Assembly: GCA_018242365.1 (NCBI GenBank)
Contig: JAFECB010000017.1
Span: 310,001-374,000, forward strand
Length of the DNA stretch: 64,000 bases
Direction: 5' to 3'
DNA from: Pseudomonadota bacterium
Lineage (GTDB): Bacteria; Pseudomonadota; Gammaproteobacteria; Xanthomonadales; Xanthomonadaceae
Positions 9,574 to 17,534 of this stretch are shown here, in pieces; position 1 is the stretch's first letter; each line of letters begins with the position of its first letter. Under the pieces are notes generated by a model. The model was not told the DNA's origin, searched no databases, and worked only from the letters and a program-made list of their open reading frames with translations. The position numbers and the translations under genes are program-made.

Positions 9574-11085
9574 ATGGACCCAATCCTCGTCGGCAAATCC
9601 ATCACCACCGATGCCGGCGGCAGCGTCGTGCTGCTACCCGGTTACGGCAACCGCCACGGGCTTGTGGCTGGCGCGACCGGCACCGGCAAGACCGTCACCC
9701 TGATGACGATGGCCGAGGGTTTCTCCCGGCTCGGCGTACCGGTGTTCATGGCCGACGTGAAGGGTGACGTGGCCGGCCTCGCCATGCCCGGCACCAGCAG
9801 CGACAAGCTGCAGCAGCGCATCGAGCGCATCGGCGTGACGGGCTACCGCAACGAGGCCGCGCCGGTGGTGTTCTGGGACCTGTGGGGCAAGGCAGGCCAT
9901 CCGGTGCGCACGACGGTCAGCGAGATCGGCCCCACCCTGCTCGGCCGCATCCTCGAACTGAACGACACCCAAAGTGGCGTGCTCGACATCCTGTTCAAGC
10001 TCGCCGACGACCGCGGCTTGCTGCTGCTCGACCTCGACGATCTGCGTGCCCTGCTCGGCCTGATCGCGGAGGAACGACAGGACGTATCAACCAGCTACGG
10101 GCTGGTCAGCGCGCAATCGATCGCCGCCATCCAGCGCGCCCTGCTGCGACTGGAACAGGAAGGCGCCGACATGTTCTTCGGCGAGCCGGCGCTGGAACTG
10201 GCCGAGTTGATGCGCACCAATTACGACGGCCGCGGGGTGATCAACATCCTCGCCGCCGACCAGCTGATCCTCAAGCCGCGCCTGTATTCCAGCTTCCTGC
10301 TGTGGTTGTTGTCGGAATTGTTCGAAACCCTTCCGGAAGTGGGCGATCTGGAAAAACCCAAGCTGGTGTTCGTGTTCGACGAAGCGCATCTGTTGTTCAA
10401 CGACGCGCCGCCGGCCTTGCAGCAGCGCATCGAACAAGTGGTGCGACTGATCCGCTCCAAGGGCGTGGGCGTGTATTTCTGTTCACAGTTTCCGGACGAC
10501 GTGCCGGACAACGTGCTCGGCCAGCTCGGCAACCGCGTCCAGCATGCATTGCGCGCCTACACACCGCGCGATCAGAAAGCGGTCAAGACCGCAGCGGAAA
10601 CCTTCGTCGCCAATCCCGCGCTCGACGTGGCCCAGACCATCGGCCAACTTGGCGTCGGCGAAGCCCTGGTGTCGATGCTGCTGGACAAGGGCGTGCCGAT
10701 GCCGGTCGAAAAGACCCTGATCGCGCCGCCGCGCTGCCGGATGGGTGCGATCACCGAGGCCGAACGCGCGCAAGTGCGTGCCGGAAGCCCGGTCGGCACG
10801 AAGTACGACACCGCCATCGACCGCGATTCCGCAGCCGAGCGCCTGGCACAGAAAGCCGATGCGAAGGCCGAGCAGGCGCAGGCCCCGGCCGCCACGACGG
10901 CGGCACAGGAAGACCCGAACGAACACGGTTTCGGTGGCGCGGTGAAGGATGCGTTGTTCGGCACCAAACGGCGTCAAGGCATGATCGAGACCATGGCCAA
11001 GCAGACCGCACGCACGGTAGGCAGCCAGGTCGGCCGGCAGATCATGCGCGGTATCCTCGGCGGCATCTTCGGCGGCAAACGCTGA
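9574..11085 (+). CDS. YjgR-type HerA-like ATPase (DUF853)
   Basis: A 503-residue cytoplasmic P-loop ATPase of the HerA/FtsK superfamily. Walker A is GATGTGKTVT (near residue 33) and Walker B is KLVFVFDEAHLLF (near residue 265); the segment with YFCSQFPDDVP is a further conserved motif of this family. The C-terminus has an Ala/Glu-rich linker and a Gly-rich end (GGIFGGKR). E. coli YjgR is the closest known relative; its role is not established. A TAGAAT hexamer at 9529-9534 could be the -10 element. Confidence 0.85.
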   Translation: MDPILVGKSITTDAGGSVVLLPGYGNRHGLVAGATGTGKTVTLMTMAEGFSRLGVPVFMADVKGDVAGLAMPGTSSDKLQQRIERIGVTGYRNEAAPVVFWDLWGKAGHPVRTTVSEIGPTLLGRILELNDTQSGVLDILFKLADDRGLLLLDLDDLRALLGLIAEERQDVSTSYGLVSAQSIAAIQRALLRLEQEGADMFFGEPALELAELMRTNYDGRGVINILAADQLILKPRLYSSFLLWLLSELFETLPEVGDLEKPKLVFVFDEAHLLFNDAPPALQQRIEQVVRLIRSKGVGVYFCSQFPDDVPDNVLGQLGNRVQHALRAYTPRDQKAVKTAAETFVANPALDVAQTIGQLGVGEALVSMLLDKGVPMPVEKTLIAPPRCRMGAITEAERAQVRAGSPVGTKYDTAIDRDSAAERLAQKADAKAEQAQAPAATTAAQEDPNEHGFGGAVKDALFGTKRRQGMIETMAKQTARTVGSQVGRQIMRGILGGIFGGKR

Positions 11086-11117
11086 TCGCCGGACACTTTC
11101 CCTTCGGAGAAACACAC

Positions 11118-11633
11118 ATGGCTCGCAGGCTTGCACTCGTGGTAGCGGTTGCTGTGGCGACACTCACCCTCGCTGGCTGCAAGAAGCCGGCGAACGAACA
11201 GGACACCCTGTTGCAGGAAGCACGTGAAGCAGGCGACGCGGTACCGGCGGGCAACACGCCGGCCACCGCAGCACCGGTCGCGAGTCTGCACCAGGTGCCG
11301 GACGAACCCGCGGTTGTCGAGCCGCCCCCCGCCACCTTCGCCGGCAACTACCAAGGCCCGATCAGCTGTCAGGGCTGCGCTGGCGGCACTGCCACCCTGA
11401 CCCTCAACGTCGATGGCAGCTACACGGTCAAGCGCAGCGGCAGCAACCCCGGCAGCACCGGCAACTGGACCTCCGAGGAAGGCGGCAAGCGCCTGCGCCT
11501 GGACCCGATCCGCAAGGAGGACGGCAGCCAGCTGTGGGCAGTCAGCACCAAGGACACGTTGACGCGGCTGGATGACGACGGCACGCCGCTGGCGCGCAAT
11601 GCAACGCCGGACGTGCTGACCCGCGCGCACTGA
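11118..11633 (+). CDS. NlpE-like lipoprotein
   Basis: A 171-residue lipoprotein: signal peptide with lipobox TLAGC, an acidic/Ala/Pro linker, then a small beta domain from about residue 75. The domain opens with NYQGPISCQGCAGG, matching the N-terminal NlpE fold (GxxPCADC), which in E. coli senses surface contact and copper. The CxxC pair could bind metal or form a disulfide. The second NlpE domain is absent. ATG 11118 is preceded by GGAG. A GCTCGC/GCGAGC hairpin at 11654-11670 follows the gene, but without a T run. Confidence 0.72.
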   Translation: MARRLALVVAVAVATLTLAGCKKPANEQDTLLQEAREAGDAVPAGNTPATAAPVASLHQVPDEPAVVEPPPATFAGNYQGPISCQGCAGGTATLTLNVDGSYTVKRSGSNPGSTGNWTSEEGGKRLRLDPIRKEDGSQLWAVSTKDTLTRLDDDGTPLARNATPDVLTRAH

Positions 11634-11775
11634 GGTCTTCGGTCGATGATTTGGCTCGCTTCGGGCGAGCATTGATCCCAGGTCCGTCAAGCCAGCCCAT
11701 GCCGCCATTCGCGACCGATTTCCGAACCGGATCAGCCGCGGCGTGGTGGCAGCCCGGCGAGGTGCTGCTGCGCCC

Positions 11776-12297
11776 ATGAGCCGCTGGCGACCACCCGCCG
11801 CGGCAAGCACGGCGCTGATCACCCGCGCCGGGCATGATCGGCTCAAGGCCGAGCTGGACGAGCTGTGGCGCGTGCGTCGTCCCGAGGTGGTGAAAGCATT
11901 GTCCGCCGCCGCCGCCGAAGGCGACCGCTCGGAGAATGCCGAATACACCTACCGCAAAAAGCAGCTGGGCGAGATCGACCGTCGCGTGCGCTACCTGAGC
12001 AAGCGGCTGGAAATGCTGAAGGTGGTTGATGCCGCACCCAGCGACCTCAGTGCCGTTTTCTTTGGCGCGATGGTTGAGCTGGAGAATGTCGAAACCGGTG
12101 AAGCCGTGCGCTATCGCATCGTCGGCCCGGACGAGACCGACGCCAAACTCGGCTGGATCAGCATCGACGCACCGCTGGCGCGGGTGATGCTGAAGAAACG
12201 GGTGGACGATGAATTCGAGGCGGTGTTGCCGGGCGGCCTGGTGCGGTTTGTGATCGTCAACGTGGAATACCACCACGGCACCACCGTCCCCCTGTAG
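11776..12297 (+). CDS. greB: Transcription elongation factor GreB
   Basis: Rescues backtracked RNA polymerase by stimulating transcript cleavage through the secondary channel. The 173-residue product has the N-terminal coiled coil with the acidic tip in [18 protein letters not shown] and a C-terminal FKBP-like domain ending in EYHHG. The basic patch and YRKK segment favour GreB over GreA. An upstream in-frame start (11743) would add a poorly conserved leader; ATG 11776 is preferred. The TAG stop (12295-12297) is provided by the GTAG end of a palindromic repeat. Confidence 0.92.
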   Translation: MSRWRPPAAASTALITRAGHDRLKAELDELWRVRRPEVVKALSAAAAEGDRSENAEYTYRKKQLGEIDRRVRYLSKRLEMLKVVDAAPSDLSAVFFGAMVELENVETGEAVRYRIVGPDETDAKLGWISIDAPLARVMLKKRVDDEFEAVLPGGLVRFVIVNVEYHHGTTVPL

Positions 12298-12356
12298 GAG
12301 CACACCGCAGGGGTGCGACCAGCAGACACCATCGCGCCCCTTCGGTGCGCTCCCAC
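12294..12356. repeat. GTAG-type palindromic (REP-like) element, copy A
   Basis: An imperfect inverted repeat beginning GTAGGAGCACACCGCAGGGG and ending CTTCGGTGCGCTCCCAC. It is a diverged sister of the element at 29683-29760. It fills the space between the convergent genes greB and rimO and overlaps the greB stop codon. The GTAG terminus is typical of the REP/SMAG elements of this bacterial order, which are thought to be spread by RAYT transposases; no RAYT gene is present in the window. It may also serve as a bidirectional terminator. Confidence 0.8.
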
Positions 12357-12371
12357 CAAGCGCATGTGCGC

Positions 12372-13703
12372 CTACGCGCTGTAGTCCACCTCGCCGTACA
12401 GGTCGTGTTCGTCACTGCCCATGATCCGCACCTGCACGAATTCACCGGGACGCAGACCGGCGTCGCGGCCGTCCTGAATCTGCACCAAGCCGTCGATCTC
12501 CGGCGCGTCGGCCATCGAGCGTGCGATCGCCAGCTCGCCGTCGATCGCATCGACCAGACAGGTCTGCACGCTGCCGACCTTGGCTTCCAGCTTGGCTGCT
12601 GAAATCTCTGCCTGCCGCTCCATGAAGCGCGCAAGCCGCTCCTGCTTCACCTCTTCCGCCACCGGATCGGGCAAGTCGTTGGCCTTGGCTCCCGTCACCG
12701 GCGAATAGGCAAAGGCACCGACGCGGTCGAGCTGAGCTTCATCGAGGAAGTCCAGCAGCTGTTCGAACTCGTCCTCGGTTTCACCGGGGAAGCCGACGAT
12801 GAAGGTGCTGCGGATGGTCAATTCCGGGCAGATCTCGCGCCAACGGTGGATACGTTCCAGGGTCTTGTCGACCGCGCCCGGCCGCTTCATCAATTTCAGG
12901 ATGCGCGGGCTGGCGTGCTGGAACGGGATATCGAGGTAAGGAAGAATCTTCCCGTCCGCCATCAGCGGAATCACGTCATCGACATGCGGATACGGATAGA
13001 CGTAATGCAGCCGCGTCCATACGCCCAGCTCGGACAGGCCTTCGCAGAGTGCCTTCATCCGGGTTTCGTACATCCCGGTGCGCCACAGCTTCGGCGCGTA
13101 CTTCACGTCCACGCCGTAGGCGCTGGTGTCCTGCGAAACCACCAGCAATTCCTTGACCCCGCCGCGCACCAGTTTTTCCGCCTCGCGCAGCACTTCATCC
13201 ACCGGGCGCGAGACCAGATCGCCGCGCATCGACGGGATGATGCAAAAACTGCATCGATGATTGCAGCCTTCGGAAATCTTCAGATAGGCATAGTGATGCG
13301 GGGTCAGCTTCAAGCCGTAGTCCGGCAGCAAGTCCAGGAACGGATCGTGCTTGGGCGGCAGCGCGGTGTGCACCGCTTCCATCACGCTCTGGTAATCCTG
13401 CGGGCCGCTGATCGAGAGCACGCCAGGATGCGCCTCGCGAATGAGATCGGCGCGCTTGCCGAGGCAGCCGGTGACGATGACCTTGCCGTTTTCCGCCAGC
13501 GCCTCGCCGATGGTGTCCAGCGATTCGGCCACCGCGCTGTCGATGAAGCCGCAGGTGTTGACCACCACCACGTCGGCATCGTCGTAGCTCGGCACCAGAT
13601 CATAGCCTTCGACCTTGAGCTGGGTGAGGATGCGCTCGGAATCCACCAAGGCCTTTGGACAGCCGAGGCTGACGAATCCTACTTTGGGCTGTTGCAGTGA
13701 CAT
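12372..13703 (-). CDS. rimO: Ribosomal protein S12 methylthiotransferase
   Basis: Radical-SAM enzyme that adds a methylthio group to an aspartate of ribosomal protein S12. Order of parts in the 443-residue product: N-terminal UPF0004 domain with three cluster cysteines ([25 protein letters not shown]), the radical-SAM core with C147, C151 and C154 (CNHRCSFC), and a C-terminal TRAM domain. The sequence is RimO rather than MiaB ([15 protein letters not shown] opening). It converges with greB. Confidence 0.96.
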   Translation of the reverse strand: MSLQQPKVGFVSLGCPKALVDSERILTQLKVEGYDLVPSYDDADVVVVNTCGFIDSAVAESLDTIGEALAENGKVIVTGCLGKRADLIREAHPGVLSISGPQDYQSVMEAVHTALPPKHDPFLDLLPDYGLKLTPHHYAYLKISEGCNHRCSFCIIPSMRGDLVSRPVDEVLREAEKLVRGGVKELLVVSQDTSAYGVDVKYAPKLWRTGMYETRMKALCEGLSELGVWTRLHYVYPYPHVDDVIPLMADGKILPYLDIPFQHASPRILKLMKRPGAVDKTLERIHRWREICPELTIRSTFIVGFPGETEDEFEQLLDFLDEAQLDRVGAFAYSPVTGAKANDLPDPVAEEVKQERLARFMERQAEISAAKLEAKVGSVQTCLVDAIDGELAIARSMADAPEIDGLVQIQDGRDAGLRPGEFVQVRIMGSDEHDLYGEVDYSA

Positions 13704-13913
13704 GGCGACGCATCTGGAAAAGGTGCGGAATTATACGTGGCAGGCGCTTCGCAGGCCCGACCGGCCGCCAGCCACGACCCGCCCCAGCGCCGGCCATTCC
13801 CGCCATCCTACGCTGGTTTCGGCGTTCGACTTCGCGCATTGCGGCGACTAACCTCGGCATCATCGAACTCATCCACGCAGGGCCGAAGCCGGTCATGCGA
13901 ATCAAGGAGCATC

Positions 13914-14579
13914 ATGGGCCAGTGGCAGACCTTGTACACACCCTGCGGCAATGTGCAGGCATGGCGTGCAACACCGGCGGGACAGCCGCGCGGCGGCATC
14001 GTGGTAGTGCAGGAAATCTTCGGCATCACCGCGCATATCCGTGCGGTCTGCGCGCGTCTGGCCGATGCCGGGTTCGTCGCACTCGCCCCGGCCTGCTTCG
14101 ATCTGATCGAACCTGACATCCAACTGCCCTACGACCACGACGGCGCGGCACGCGGCAAGGCGCTGGTCAATCAGCTCGGGCTGGATTGTGCGGTCGATGT
14201 CACCGAAGCCGCCGCCGATTCGCTCGCGCAGCAGGGATTGAAGGTGGGCGTGATCGGCTTCTGCTGGGGCGGCACCGTTGCCTTCCTCGCCAACACCCGG
14301 CTCGGCCTGCCTGCAGTGAGCTACTACGGTGCGCGCAACCTGCCCTATCTCGATGAGCCAGCAAAGGCACCATTGTTGTTCCACTTCGGCGACCTCGATC
14401 CCAGCATCCCGTCAGACGCCGTTGCTGCCCACCGCGCCAAGCAGCCGCAAGCCGGCGTGCATGTATACGCGCAGGCCGATCACGCCTTCAATCGCGACCC
14501 CGACCCGCCCTACCACCCCGAGGCCGCCGCGCTGGCCTGGCAGCGCAGCCTCGATTTCTTTGCGGAGCATTTGTCATGA
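13914..14579 (+). CDS. Dienelactone hydrolase family protein
   Basis: Alpha/beta hydrolase (221 aa) of the dienelactone hydrolase type. The nucleophile is C117 in GFCWGGTV, with H190 in QADHAFNRD and an aspartate near 160-162 (FGDLDPSIP) completing the triad. The physiological substrate is unknown; no aromatic-ring degradation genes are nearby. ATG 13914 is chosen because AGGAG lies just upstream and the family begins at about MGQWQTL. The 210 bp before it hold nothing else that I can identify. Its last 4 bp overlap the HIT gene. Confidence 0.88.
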   Translation: MGQWQTLYTPCGNVQAWRATPAGQPRGGIVVVQEIFGITAHIRAVCARLADAGFVALAPACFDLIEPDIQLPYDHDGAARGKALVNQLGLDCAVDVTEAAADSLAQQGLKVGVIGFCWGGTVAFLANTRLGLPAVSYYGARNLPYLDEPAKAPLLFHFGDLDPSIPSDAVAAHRAKQPQAGVHVYAQADHAFNRDPDPPYHPEAAALAWQRSLDFFAEHLS

Positions 14580-14983
14580 ACCGATGGCACCTGGACCCGA
14601 GATTGGCCGACGACACCGCGCCGGTGACCGACCTGCCGCTGTGCGAAGTGCGCTTGATGGACGATGCCAACCATCCCTGGCTGGTGCTGGTGCCCAAGGT
14701 CGTCGATGCCGTGGAACTGATCGACCTCACCCCGTCCCAACGCACCCTGCTGAACGCGGAAATCGCGATCGCCTCGCGCGCGCTGAAGACCCTGTTCAAG
14801 CCGGACAAACTCAACGTCGCCGCGCTCGGCAACCTGGTGCCGCAACTGCATGTCCACGTCATCGCCCGCTTCCACGACGACATCGCCTGGCCCCGCCCGG
14901 TCTGGGGCGCGGCGGACGCTCGTCCGTATGAACCGGAAGAGTTGATCGAGCGTGTGACCGCGCTGAACGCCGCGCTGACCTGA
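14576..14983 (+). CDS. HIT domain protein
   Basis: A 135-residue histidine-triad protein, likely a small nucleotide hydrolase or transferase. The motif is QLHVHVIARF: the first histidine of the usual H-x-H-x-H is replaced by Q, as in a known subgroup of HIT-like hydrolases. It overlaps the dienelactone hydrolase gene by 4 bp (ATGA), so the two are co-translated. Substrate unknown. Confidence 0.85.
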   Translation: MNRWHLDPRLADDTAPVTDLPLCEVRLMDDANHPWLVLVPKVVDAVELIDLTPSQRTLLNAEIAIASRALKTLFKPDKLNVAALGNLVPQLHVHVIARFHDDIAWPRPVWGAADARPYEPEELIERVTALNAALT

Positions 14984-15113
14984 AATCCGTACCATTCGCG
15001 TTTTCGATGACAATCTGCGGGGAAATGCCCGATGACGAGGGTGCGCAAGTGACGCCAACCGCTCGCGGGGCATCCCCCTGCACCCACATCGCCAGCCGCA
15101 GGAGTCATGCCCG

Positions 15114-15896
15114 ATGATCCTGCGCCGCCTGACTCAATCCCTGCGCGATCAGAACTGGACCGCGATCGCCATCGAATTCGTGTTGCTGGTGCTGGGCGTG
15201 TTCCTCGGCATGCAAGTCAGCAACTGGAACGCCGAGCGCGAAGATCGACTGAAGGGCAGCATTTTCACCGAGCGCCTGAAGGCCGACCTGCGCGGCGAGG
15301 ACTGGACCTACCAGTTTCTCATTGCCTACTACCGCGAGGTGCTGGCCAATGCGAACCGCGCTGCCGAAGCGCTGGAAGGCAAGGCGGCGCTGTCGGACGA
15401 AGCCCTGCTGGTCAGCGCCTACCGAGCCACCCAATACCGGAACCGGAACCAGCGCGGCTCCACTTATGACGAGTTGATCTCGACCGGCAACATCGACCTG
15501 ATCCGCGACCGTACCCTGCGCGACACCGCGATCCGGCTCTACAACCTGGCGGTGTTCGACAACCTGGTGCAAGAGGGCATGCGTTCGCGCTATCGCGAGG
15601 CTTTCCGCATGAGCCTGCCGAACAGCGTGCAGCGTGCGCTTTCGAAAAGCTGTGGTGACCACGTCATTCGTCCGGGCGTCTACGCAGCCATCCACGGCAA
15701 TATCGATTACCCATGCCACACCGGTCTGTCCGCGCAGACCATTGCAGAATCCGCGCAGGCGTTACGTTCGAACCCCGACATCAAGCACTACTTGCGCCTG
15801 CGCATTGCCGACCTCGAAACCCGACTGTTCGACCTGACCGGCAACAACCGGGACATCATGGAGAACCTGCGCGCCATCGCCAAGGAGCAGCCATGA
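15114..15896 (+). CDS. Single-pass membrane protein, DUF6090-like, copy 1
   Basis: First gene of a six-gene block. The 260-residue product has a short amphipathic N-terminus (MILRRLTQSLRDQNWTAIAI), one membrane helix with a Glu at its start (IEFVLLVLGVFLGMQVSNWN) and a helical, probably periplasmic body. The body contains STYDELISTG (S116-G125) and two cysteines, C180 and C201. Copy 3 of the block (16776-17534) is a close paralogue with the same residues at the same positions. GGAG lies 9 bases before the ATG. The stop overlaps the next start (ATGA). I know of no function; resemblance to DUF6090 is by my reading of the shared helix motif. Confidence 0.8.
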   Translation: MILRRLTQSLRDQNWTAIAIEFVLLVLGVFLGMQVSNWNAEREDRLKGSIFTERLKADLRGEDWTYQFLIAYYREVLANANRAAEALEGKAALSDEALLVSAYRATQYRNRNQRGSTYDELISTGNIDLIRDRTLRDTAIRLYNLAVFDNLVQEGMRSRYREAFRMSLPNSVQRALSKSCGDHVIRPGVYAAIHGNIDYPCHTGLSAQTIAESAQALRSNPDIKHYLRLRIADLETRLFDLTGNNRDIMENLRAIAKEQP

Positions 15897-16756
15897 CCGC
15901 GCCGCAGGACGAAGCCGCGACCGCCGCGCCAGAAGCCGCCTACCGCTCGCGTTGGCGGCGCTTCTCGCCCTCGATGGGCTGGAAGGCGTTCTGGAGCGAG
16001 ATCGTGATCGTGGTACTGGGCGTGGTGATCGCGCTGGCCGCCAATGAAGCACTCTCGAACTGGACTTGGCGCAACAAGGTGAACGATGCCGAAGCGCGGC
16101 TGCAGGGCGACATCACCTGGGTCTTCCTGTGGGAGGCGGAACTGTATGTCAGCCAGCCCTGCATCGACGCGCAACTGGCAGCACTGAGCCGCAACGTGCT
16201 GGAGAGCGGGGACGTCCTGAAGCCGCAGCCAGTCATCATCGGGAGCATCATGGTGCAGTACGTGGTGCGCATGCCCAACCGGCCGTATCGATTCCCGGTG
16301 TGGGACGCACTGGTGGCCGACGGCAGCGCCACCCACTTCGCACCGGAGCGCCAGGCCTACCTAGGCCGCGTCAGCGACGATATGGCGCAGGCCCGCGAAT
16401 ACATGGCGGAAACGCGCCGCCTGATGGGGCGTTTGCTGGCAATGCGCGACCCCATCGCCCTCACCCCGGAAGTACGGGCGGACCTGCTGACCAAGATCAA
16501 CGAACTGCGTTTCCGCACCGCATACGAGGCACTCAATGCCCAGCAACGGATGCGCAGGATCGTCGATGCCGGCGACGCGCCGAGCACCGACACCGTCGAA
16601 CTGTTCCTCAATGCTTCCGGCAGGCACCCGTCCGGCTCCAGTTATTCCGGCATGACGCAGTTCTGCACGGAACGTGGTCTACCGATTGCGGATTGGCGCG
16701 ATTATCGAAAGATCACCGTTTCCAGCGTCCCTCCCGGCATGGGGATCGGCAAATGA
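15893..16756 (+). CDS. Single-pass membrane protein, DUF6090-like, copy 2 (divergent)
   Basis: A 287-residue protein and the most divergent member of the block. A 35-residue cytoplasmic N-terminus is followed by the membrane helix FWSEIVIVVLGVVIALAANE and then SNWTWR, which mirrors the E...G...NW pattern of its neighbours. The C-terminal part is helical, with WDALVADGS in place of the YDEL-x-S-T-G motif, and two cysteines (QPCIDAQ, QFCTERG). AAGGAG precedes the ATG, which overlaps the stop of copy 1. Function unknown. Confidence 0.78.
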   Translation: MTAPQDEAATAAPEAAYRSRWRRFSPSMGWKAFWSEIVIVVLGVVIALAANEALSNWTWRNKVNDAEARLQGDITWVFLWEAELYVSQPCIDAQLAALSRNVLESGDVLKPQPVIIGSIMVQYVVRMPNRPYRFPVWDALVADGSATHFAPERQAYLGRVSDDMAQAREYMAETRRLMGRLLAMRDPIALTPEVRADLLTKINELRFRTAYEALNAQQRMRRIVDAGDAPSTDTVELFLNASGRHPSGSSYSGMTQFCTERGLPIADWRDYRKITVSSVPPGMGIGK

Positions 16757-16775
16757 CCACACGAAGGACATTGGC

Positions 16776-17534
16776 ATGATCCTGCGCCGCCTGACCCAAT
16801 CACTGAAAGAACAGAACTGGACCGCGATCGTCATCGAGTTTGTACTGCTGGTGATCGGCGTTTTCCTCGGCATCCAGGTCGGCAACTGGAACCAGGAACG
16901 CGAGCAGCGCAACATGTCGGTGGCCTTCAGCGCACGCTTGCGCGAGGATCTGCGCCGCGAACAATGGGTCGAACAGATGGTGATCGAATACAACCGTCAA
17001 GTCCGCAAGAACGCCGAACACACCCTCGCCGCCCTCGACGGTCGCCAGTCGCTGTCAGACGAGCAATTCCTGATCAGCGCCTACCGGGCGACCCAGTATC
17101 TCTACAGCAACAGCAATCGCTCCACCTACGACGAACTGGTATCGACCGGCACGATGGACCTGATCGCCGATGTCAGGCTGCGCAAGATCGCAAACGACGC
17201 CTTCACCACGCCGCTGTACGGCCAGATCACCGAGAGAGCCCAGAATTCGGAATATCGCAAGCTGTTCCGCGAGACCGTGTCATTTGATGTGCAAAACGCG
17301 CTGTCGGCGCGTTGCGGGGATCGCCCGGCGCGCGCGCTGGACTACACCGCACTGAAGTACGTGCTCGATTACCCGTGCACGCTGGGCCTGCCCGCGACAA
17401 GCATCCGCGACGCAGCGTCGGCGCTGCGGGCGCAGCCGCGCCTGCTCCCTGCCCTGCAGCTGCGGCATGCCGACCTCGGCACCGCGATCACCGACTTGAC
17501 GCGTGATCTGGCACGCAAGGCGCTTGTGCCATGA
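16776..17534 (+). CDS. Single-pass membrane protein, DUF6090-like, copy 3
   Basis: A 252-residue protein closely related to copy 1: same N-terminus (MILRRLTQSLKEQNWTAIVI), same membrane helix ending GIQVGNWNQERE, the motif STYDELVSTG, and cysteines at the identical positions C180 and C201. The segment ISAYRATQY is also shared. It starts 19 bp after copy 2 with AAGGA upstream, and its stop overlaps the start of the TolB/TPR gene (ATGA). The duplication is old enough for much of the rest to have diverged. Function unknown. Confidence 0.8.
   Translation: MILRRLTQSLKEQNWTAIVIEFVLLVIGVFLGIQVGNWNQEREQRNMSVAFSARLREDLRREQWVEQMVIEYNRQVRKNAEHTLAALDGRQSLSDEQFLISAYRATQYLYSNSNRSTYDELVSTGTMDLIADVRLRKIANDAFTTPLYGQITERAQNSEYRKLFRETVSFDVQNALSARCGDRPARALDYTALKYVLDYPCTLGLPATSIRDAASALRAQPRLLPALQLRHADLGTAITDLTRDLARKALVP

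Noticed and set aside
15017..15079. GGGGAAATGCCC...GGGGCATCCCC as a control element for the six-gene block
   Set aside because: The pairing is imperfect and the arms are 37 bases apart; no clear promoter is linked to it.
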